A DNA stretch of 64,000 bases, from assembly GCF_032118995.1 (NCBI RefSeq), contig NC_092667.1:1604931-1668930 (forward strand). Direction: 5' to 3'. Each line of letters starts with the position of its first letter. Positions within the stretch are counted from its first letter, which is position 1. Both the position numbers and the translations under genes were made by a program. Origin of the DNA: Asterias amurensis. Its lineage: Eukaryota; Echinodermata; Asteroidea; Forcipulatida; Asteriidae. This document shows, piece by piece, positions 57,101 to 64,000 of the stretch. Under the pieces are notes generated by a model. The model was given only the letters and a program-made list of their open reading frames with translations, searched no databases and was not told the DNA's origin.

Positions 57101-57990
57101 GGCACAATCGTCACAGAACGGAACCGTGCCAAGATCCATAAATATTGGTAACAATGAGTCAAATGGTCGTTGATTCAAACCCTGCTGTAAATTTCTTTAC
57201 CCCAAATCGTCAGAATTTATTAGCATTTATAAAGCACATTGGTTTCAATATGATAAAAACAATGATTGATATCTTATAATTTAAGAACATACCCCATTAA
57301 CCTGGGGAAGAACTACATATAGCTGTGTATGATCATGACTATTTTGGTGTGAGTTTATTGGTTAAAAACAACTTATTTTCGGTGTTTGTCGCTTAAATAT
57401 TTTTTTCTGAAATGTCTTACAGTTTTTATTGATTGATTTATCACCACTTCTTTTTTTTGTGACTCAATGAGCCGTGTTTTTATTGCCAATTGAGGTTTTA
57501 TCATATTTTAAGAGGCTGTGTCTCGGAAACAATATGGGGTATGGATTTAATTTTTGGTGTGTGTTCATTTTAGCCATAGTGGAACAGTTTCATGTAAATC
57601 TGAGCTGATTTGACTGCCGGTTAATTTCGGTAAATATTTGGGGGAGGGGGTGTCTGGCAGGCCTAATGCAGCAGACAATTTGTCTGGCGGTTGATATTTT
57701 TTACTAAGTATCATGTTAATGACCATTTCCACTTGGTTTCATGTGGTACCTAGAATGTTTGAGACCTGCCCCCTTCGATAAAATGGAATAACCCCATTGA
57801 GGATATCAATGAATATGACTCCCGAACCCCAGGTCATTTAAAGCCCGGCATCAACCCCTGCGAAACTTTCGCAGCGAAAACAGGGCTGTGACGTCATTAT
57901 TCGTATCGCATTTGCATTCGCAGGAAGTATAAACTTGGCTTCACACTAAACGGAGAAATGGCTGAATTAGTCATAACAGGATTAATAGGG
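57101..57990. other. No gene seen
   Basis: AT-rich. The sequence near 57455-57495 holds an inverted piece of the ACACGGCTCATTGAGTCAC segment, and 57912-57945 holds one arm of the 6003-6168 element family. Confidence 0.4.
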
Positions 57991-58206
57991 AGGTTTAGCT
58001 GCACATTACTCGAGCAAAAACGTGAACGTACAAGTCAAACAAATTGCTGTAAAAATCTCATGTTTTAAACATACGTAAAAGTATCATTCCTCAACTCAGG
58101 TATGTACTTGCAGACGTCATACATGAGCATGAAATAAGCCCAAAGTGGTGACGTCACCTAGATACGACACAACTTTCTGACGCTCACGTAACGTGCAGCT
58201 AAACCT
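57991..58206. mobile_element. 216-bp TIR MITE
   Basis: Ends AGGTTTAGCTGCACATTACT and ACGTAACGTGCAGCTAAACCT are inverted copies of about 20 bp. Non-coding. Confidence 0.8.
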
Positions 58207-58732
58207 ATAGTGGTCTACTGTATACATGGGTCTAAGCGCACACAAAAAAAACAGTTGACTTGGTAGTTCCTGCACTATAAATAGCACAGTGCATACAGAA
58301 CGTTTACACTTATTTATTCGCTAGTTCACAGAGCCGGTGTGGCAGGAGATTCGGTGCCCCCCCCCCCCCATCCCATACGGCAAACTGTGTACAAACTTCG
58401 TCTGAAAGCGCCCTCTTTTGAGTCCTCCTCCTCTAGCCAATGTTAATTTTCCATAATTATATGGGGTACAGAATCTCCAGTGGATAGATTTCCCCAGGGA
58501 CACATGTCCTTAGATGCCATGTCTTTATCCGCAAGGTTAAAGGGAGGTACTTGCTTTTCGGAACCAGTGATTTTATTGGACGATCACTTCATTGGATAAA
58601 CGTGCAGTGACGTAACCTTTCTATATCTGTGTTTTTATTGGTCCGAGGTGACGTAGGCAGCCGCACTTCGTCTGCATTATGAATCTAGGTGAAAAGGTGC
58701 AAATGGACGGGGATTGACCGAGGCTATAGAGG

Positions 58733-58770
58733 ACTAACCCTAACCTTAACCCTTACCCTAACCCTAACCC
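58733..58770 (-). repeat. Short interstitial telomere-like repeat
   Basis: Six CCCTAA-like units (TTAGGG on the - strand), some with CCTTAA variants, inside the long-TIR element. Confidence 0.75.
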
Positions 58771-59162
58771 ACTCTCTGGCGTTATTCACGAGCTTCGAAG
58801 TCTGACGTCGTGTTCAGTCAAACCTTTCCCTAGCCTGAACGTCTGACGTCATTCTTCGAGGCACGTTGCGGATAAAGACAGGGGCCCAGTCTAACCTTTC
58901 CTTAAAGATTAAGGAGGGTGAATCAAAAGAGGGCGCTTTCCCAGATGACTACACAGTTTGAAATGGGGGGAGAAGGAACATAATCTGTGAGGGGGAGACA
59001 ATCATGTCCTTAGGCAGAAACAGTGTGAGAAGCCGTTGCCCAGAAAATTCTGCCCGCCGAAGATTCTGTCCCATATATGAGAAATTAACATGGGATGATG
59101 ATTCAAAAGAGGGCGCTATCAGAAGAGGTTTGCACACACAGCTCGCCATATGGTGTGGGGAT

Positions 59163-59183
59163 GGGGGGGGGGGGGGGGGGGGG
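59163..59183 (+). repeat. G21 homopolymer
   Basis: A run of about 21 G, opposite a C13-type tract at 58357-58369 in the mirror arm. Length may be unreliable in the assembly. Confidence 0.8.
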
Positions 59184-59307
59184 TGACACCGAATCTCCAG
59201 GGGACAGAATCTCCAGCCATACCGGTCTTCACTGTGTGGTAATGACCGCTCGGTTGTGTGGCCAATGATGCAAATGCCAAATCATGTTCCAAAAATGACA
59301 ACAATGT

Positions 59308-59730
59308 AAAGGCAGTGGACACTATTGGGAATTACTCAAAATAATTATTGGCATAAAACCTTACTTGGTAACGAGTAATGGGGAGAGATTGATGGTGGTA
59401 TAAAACATTGTGAAAAACCACTCCCTCTGAATTGCCATAGTTTAAGAAAAAGAAGTAACTTTCCACGAATTTGATTTCGAGACCTCAAGTTTAGAACTTG
59501 AGACCTCAAGTTTAGAACTTGAGACCTCAAGTTTAGAACTTGAGGTCTCGAAATCAACCATGTAAACGCACACAACTTAGTGTGACAAGGGTGTGTTTTG
59601 TTTTTCATTATTATCTCGCAACCTCAATGACCGATTGAGCTCAAATTTTCACATTATGTTATTTTATGCATATGTGGAGATACACCAACTGTGAAGGACA
59701 GTCTTATTACCGAAAGTGTCCACTGCCTCT
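59308..59730. mobile_element. GGACACTATTGG-family MITE within duplicated segment, expanded hairpin
   Basis: Copy of 21155-21534 whose central stem unit TCAAGTTTAGAACTTGAG is present three times. Confidence 0.85.
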
Positions 59731-59886
59731 AATGTATAGATGGCTTGCAATACGACTATTTGCCATCCGTACGTGCAGTTTTGAACAGAAAGTCATGCGT
59801 TATGCGTGAAAATGGCGTGCGTGCAGCATGCACACATTTCACACAACGCATTGCTTGATTGGTTGTGAACAACATGGCTGCTTTAA

Positions 59887-60473
59887 CCCTTTAGTCCCTG
59901 CACCGCCCGAGTTTGCTTCAAAACCAATTTCTCAAGATTCTTGCAGTAAATTACTGGAATCATAGTTCGCATTTTAAAAGATAGCCATGGCTTAATATGT
60001 ATGCACAATTTTTTACCCTTTCGGTAATATTTGCAAAAAGTACAAGTTCTCATGGGAACAATAAATGCCTCTCGTTAAACGGCTACGATAATTTTTATGG
60101 CGAATATTTTTGTGCACGGATGAAATGGACACAATAGCTTTTCCAGGCTTTTATCTGGCTCAATGCTCATACTGATTAAATGCGAAGGCGTACTTTCGAC
60201 AATATCATCATAAATGATGAACAATTTCCTGTCAAGTAATGAGCGGTTTTTTTTTCGTAAGAGCTAAATTATTTCATCATCATTAGCTTCGACAAGTCAA
60301 CTGTGAAGGGAGAATTAATAACGATCTATAACAACTAAATATATTAAAAAATGCGTAGACCTACTAATGACTATCGAGTTTTATTTTGATGTTCCGTTTT
60401 TTTCTACAAACACAAGCTAGCGAGGTTTCCTCCTACCGCATAGAGGCGGCTGGGCGGTACATTGGCTAAATGG
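59887..60473. mobile_element. piggyBac-like non-autonomous element, copy 2
   Basis: 587 bp flanked by TTAA (59883-59886, 60474-60477). Ends CCTTTAGTCCCTGCACCGCC and, mirrored, CCATTTAGCCAATGTACCGC. Opposite orientation to 15733-16291. The matching spot in copy 1 of the duplication (about 21690) has a single uninterrupted TTAACC. Confidence 0.85.
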
Positions 60474-60544
60474 TTAACCATTTGAGCGCTTGACACGCAT
60501 GGTTGCCAAAAATGTGCTGTGCCCACAAAGATGGCGTCTTTTGG

Positions 60545-60690
60545 GAACATCTTTACCCTTGATATTGAAGTATAAAGGCTAACCAAAGTGACATTAAAAA
60601 AACTCAGTTTTATCCCTCCCCTATTAAACATCTTTACCCTTGATATTGAAGTATAAAGGCTAACCAAAGTGACATTCAAAAAACTCAGTT
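60545..60690. repeat. Two-unit tandem duplication, about 73 bp
   Basis: The stretch with ACATCTTTACCCTTGATATT through AAACTCAGTTTTAT occurs twice here and once in copy 1 (about 21766-21835). Confidence 0.85.
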
Positions 60691-60820
60691 TTATTAATAA
60701 ACAAAAAACCTGTTTATCCCATCATGCAAACAGCAATGGCTTAATGAGCTAATATGCAAATAATCAACATGCAGCATGCTTATTAACCTTTGAACCTTAA
60801 CCCTTGCTCTCCTTCCCCAG

Positions 60821-61002
60821 CCGTGCCGATACATCCTTCCTGTGGATCACTCAACCCGATTGTAGCAGCTCGTTATGTTCTATGGCGTAGTTTTTGCACA
60901 GCGATACTAAAGGGCCTGGTTGTTGCTGTATTTGTCTTATTCTTAGCCCTCATGATTTATGCTGTGCCTGGCTACACAGTCAAAAAGATCTTAAATGTTT
61001 AA
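60821..61002 (+). pseudogene. OTOF: Broken duplicate of ferlin terminal exon F
   Basis: Same acceptor (TTCCCCAG ending at 60820) and start RADTSFLWI as exon F, but an extra C near 60850 shifts the frame; in the splice frame it reads TQPDCSSSLCSMA and stops at 60888-60890, before the membrane helix. Downstream the helix and [14 protein letters not shown] tail remain open in another frame to TAA 61000-61002, with one Arg-to-Cys change. Either a duplicated exon that has been lost, an allele, or a base-call error in one haplotype. Confidence 0.85.
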
Positions 61003-61024
61003 CAAATATTTTTTATTTAGTCAA

Positions 61025-61405
61025 ATTTTAACTTACCCAGTTTGAAGATAATGATAGGCAGTTTCTTATAAAAATATTACTTGCTGAAGTGCTGTAGTAA
61101 TTCAAAAATGAGTAAAACAAGTCACGAAAATAACTTTTGTCTCTGTGAGACGAAAATTATTTTAGCTTGTAAAACTTTATTAACTAGATGGTAATTATAC
61201 CATACACCCAAAATGGTAATTATTTTTACAAGCTGAAACTGAGACAAAATGTCTTTCTTTGTGTCATTGTTTTACTCATTTCTCAAAAACTATAGCACCT
61301 CGGCATATGTAACATCTTAAGGGAAGCTTTCTACTATTATTTTCGTCAAACTGTGTAAATTTAATGTAAATCTGTGGACATTGTGCAAAAAGTACCTAAA
61401 CCTCC
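61025..61405. mobile_element. Palindromic MITE after exon F duplicate
   Basis: Copy of 22170-22551. Confidence 0.8.
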
Positions 61406-61409
61406 TTAA

Positions 61410-61596
61410 AGGGGCTGTCTTGTTATGATCGAAGCAGGTTTATGGCTGTATATGGAGTTATGAGGTCTCGCCCAGTTCCTGTTTGCTCTCCATAGATGTG
61501 ATACAGAGGGAGGGCGCCCGTGTGCAGTAACTGGGAGAGAGTTCATAACTCAATGTACAGCTATAGGTCTGCTTTGACTGTAATGACACATCACCT
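61410..61596. mobile_element. AGGGGCTGTC palindromic MITE, second copy
   Basis: Copy of 22556-22742; TTAA at 61406-61409 and 61597-61600. The right tip reads CACCTTT instead of CCCCTTT. Confidence 0.8.
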
Positions 61597-62366
61597 TTAA
61601 ACTTGGAAATCTTTTATTAAGTCGCTTCGTTTCCCCCAAAAAGCCATGTGAAGGTATTTCATTAATATCCAAAACCAATATCCTAATTGGAGACTAAAAC
61701 AACACAATAATAGAGTCACAAGTGCATTCAAGCTCACTAAAGGAAACTGTTATGTTAAACAAAGTTCCTTGGCCCTGTTTATTAGCATGGTGCCAGCAAA
61801 ACACAACTGCAAGAATTTTTGTTTGCTGCATATCTTAAAAAGTCTTATACATTTTAGAGTAAAGCAGGTTCGATTCTCAACCATCTACATGTAGAAACAT
61901 CTTTAGTTTTAACACCATTTACTGCTCCTCATTAATAAATGCCTTTGTTTCCACAGCAGTTTGCTCTACAGCAGTTTGCTTCTAATCATTGTGTGACTAA
62001 TGATTTATTTTCTTTGTCTAACAGTTTATCATACATAACCTCTTACACTGATGTGTTCTCATTGATCTATAAGTGCTTGATGGTTAAGCATTTGACTCCC
62101 AACATTTAGGATCTTAAGAAATGTTTGAAAAGAGTCGCACATTTGTTGTTTTGTTCTGTTGTAATCTTGAGTGAATGCAGTAATTCTCACATAATGTCAA
62201 CCATCACTTATTTTAGTGTACGGCTCTCTTTGTTTTCATACATCTCATGACACTGACAGTTGACACGTCAACAACTAATTGCAATAGGGTAGGACCTTAA
62301 AAGAAAAGGTGGACAACTTTATACCAGATGCAAATTTAACATCGAACAAATTTTACCATGACTTAA

Positions 62367-62626
62367 AGGCACTGGACACTTTTAGTAAATACTTAGTTGT
62401 TATCGTCACTTGGTAACGAGAACCGGAGAGCTGTTGATACTAAGAAGCGTTGTGAAAATCTTATAAAGTCTTCAGGCCTGAAGCCTTTTGAGTTATTTGA
62501 AAGCACAGAAATTTTATTTGAGCAACAAGGGTGTTTTGCTTTAAAAAAAAATGATTTTATGCAACTATGTTTGACAACTACCAAACATGACAAATTATTT
62601 TTTTAATTCATGTTCAGTGCCTTCAA
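62367..62626. mobile_element. Divergent GGCACTGGACAC MITE, second copy
   Basis: Copy of 23513-23774, preceded by TTAA. Confidence 0.65.
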
Positions 62627-64000
62627 ACATGATTCACACTACAGAAGCTGTTTAAATCCTCTATTTTTCAGCTACCGGGCATTCTGTTTCGGAATGGAAC
62701 AGGTCAGGGATCCGAACACTATCCAAGTGATATTATGATTACTATTTTATTTGCCATAGCAGTGCAAAACATAATACATTGACAATATACCCCGAGATGG
62801 GCAAGAGACAACAAAAGCAAATACATACTATGATCCGTAGATCTGTTGCCACACGGCTGGGGTACACAATACAATTAATATAGATTAACATAATATACAT
62901 GTAGTACACAAAGCATTAAAAAAAACCAGATAATTATATGCTTCACAGGTCTCGAAGGGAGGGGCTAATACTGAGTATACAGTGCGTAGCAAACCATAGT
63001 GTCGGTAATACCAAATAATTTTGACATGGTTTTTCTTTCTCTTCTGGCATTATGATCCAAAGTGTATACCTCTTATATTCAGGGATGAGATTTTATAGTC
63101 TTTTGTCTGACTTCAGACTTGTTAAAAGTCTACCTGGTAATAACAAATGCATTACTTTTCTCCAAATTAAATAAGACATGTTTTGTGATCTACTTCTCTA
63201 GCACTAAGGATACTGTTCCAAAAAGCTCCTTGGAATCTATAACTTCAAAGGGTGATCAACAGGTTGAAATGCCATCATTTCAATGTATCCCCTAAGAGTT
63301 GAATCCCAGTTTCAGACTTTTTTTTTGTCGACAATGACACTCATCCCTGTATATTTTATCACCATTTTATGCATGAATCCTTGCATGTTAATAAGTCTTT
63401 CATATCCTTAGCATGATGCATGTTCCTTTTATTTCCCTCTATCCTGCAGCCTGCCTTATTTGGATATTAAAATTACATTTTCAGTGGAATTAGAGTTGTT
63501 GTTTTTTGAGGCCATATCCTAGGTAGTCTGTATAAATCTCCTTTTTTTTTTTTTTTTTTTTTTTTTTTTCTCTTCTTATTTTAGTTCTGTTGTGACAGAG
63601 CGTAGATGGATTTCAGTTTGATATTGATTTTACTTATAGGATTAATAATGGAAACGAGTAAATGAAGCTCATGGTTAATGTGAATGATCAGTATAAACAA
63701 TGCAATAATGACCTAGGATGTTAAGGCCATGCAACACAATGCAATTTACAGGCAACTATTTCCAGGCAATCTCGAAAAAGGACATTCATTCACACTTCAG
63801 TTTTCTTGTTATATACTTGGGGACAATAAGTTAGAGCTACATCAGAATGTCTCTTGTGAGGCCGAAGTGTTCCTTGTGCATAAGTACAGTCGGTATAATG
63901 CCTCTTCAAGTTGCCTGAAAAGTTGCCCTGTGTGACATTGCCTTTAGTCTCTCGTGACTAGAATTCCTTGGTTTGATCACTTGTAGAATGTCGCCATATA
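62627..64000. other. No gene seen
   Basis: Duplicated non-coding sequence, including a T27-type tract near 63542. Confidence 0.4.

Larger units (their letters stand above)
58334..59225. mobile_element. Long-TIR element with homopolymer C/G tracts
   Basis: The left end CCGGTGTGGCAGGAGATTCG, a C tract, then GCGCCCTCTTTTGA and ATGTTAATTTTCCATA are mirrored by the right end (CCATACCGG, CGAATCTCCAG, a G tract, TCAAAAGAGGGCGC), so the inverted ends exceed 130 bp. No coding region recognised inside. Confidence 0.75.
59268..64000 (+). repeat. Large duplicated segment, copy 2 (partner 21114-25144)
   Basis: Collinear copy of 21114-25144 continuing to the window edge. It begins just after the long-TIR element. 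Copy-2-specific changes: three instead of one AAGTTTAGAACTTGAG hairpin units near 59480-59545, a TTAA-flanked 587-bp insertion, a tandem repeat at 60545-60690 and the 1-base insertion in exon F'. It has no other gene. Confidence 0.9.

Noticed and set aside
60790-61002. 70-codon frame covering the tail of the exon F duplicate
   Set aside because: Its first part reads the intron and acceptor in a phase unlike any other terminal exon, so it is not the translated form.

Overview
The window reads as animal nuclear DNA from a marine deuterostome, most likely an echinoderm and probably a sea star. It is AT-rich, coding sequence comes only as short exons in long introns or spacers, and it is full of palindromic MITE families and tRNA-derived SINEs that I associate from memory with asteroid genomes. 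No open frame is long, and no bacterial, organellar or virus-derived gene was recognised.

Region 1 (about 1-22,150, + strand) is the 3' end of a ferlin gene of the otoferlin type. It holds six complete versions of the terminal exon (3020-3200, 6265-6445, 13523-13703, 17283-17463, 19766-19946, 21968-22148). Each has an AG acceptor, the same splice phase, exactly 59 whole codons and its own stop. Each encodes the ferlin C-terminus: an RPDTSF.WF.NPLK lead-in, a basic/aromatic stretch, one membrane helix and a Y..PGY.VKK..GA tail. As I recall, vertebrate otoferlin has two alternative last exons of this size; here the set is expanded to six. This is the most remarkable content of the window. Between the exons lie MITEs, SINEs, minisatellites and a 2-kb TIR element with a nested TTAA-flanked element.

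Region 2 (about 26.7-53.5 kb, - strand) is a tandem cluster of four two-exon C-type lectin genes, each predicting a secreted single-domain lectin of 162-164 residues. The units are about 6.2-7.4 kb and carry the same passengers: a non-LTR retrotransposon 3' end just downstream, a decayed second copy of exon 2, a TIR element and tRNA-like SINE in the intron, and (units 1-3) another TIR element in the spacer. The paralogues differ at the sugar-binding motif (QPD, QPD, QPN, QPN) and at the WND position (WDD, WDD, WDD, WND). Fragments resembling exon 1 lie on the + strand at 56.47 and 57.06 kb.

Region 3 (53.5-59.27 kb) is repeat-dominated: SINEs, a 426-bp element with a 9-bp target duplication, short palindromes, and a long-TIR element with homopolymer G/C tracts and telomere-like repeats. 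Region 4 (59,268-64,000) repeats 21,114-25,144 at high identity, including a seventh ferlin terminal exon broken by a 1-base insertion. It may be a true segmental duplication or a misplaced second haplotype.

If the reading is right, the ferlin array would let one vesicle-fusion protein be made with interchangeable membrane anchors. The lectin cluster would supply secreted sugar-binding proteins of differing specificity. The two are on opposite strands and show no sign of joint regulation.
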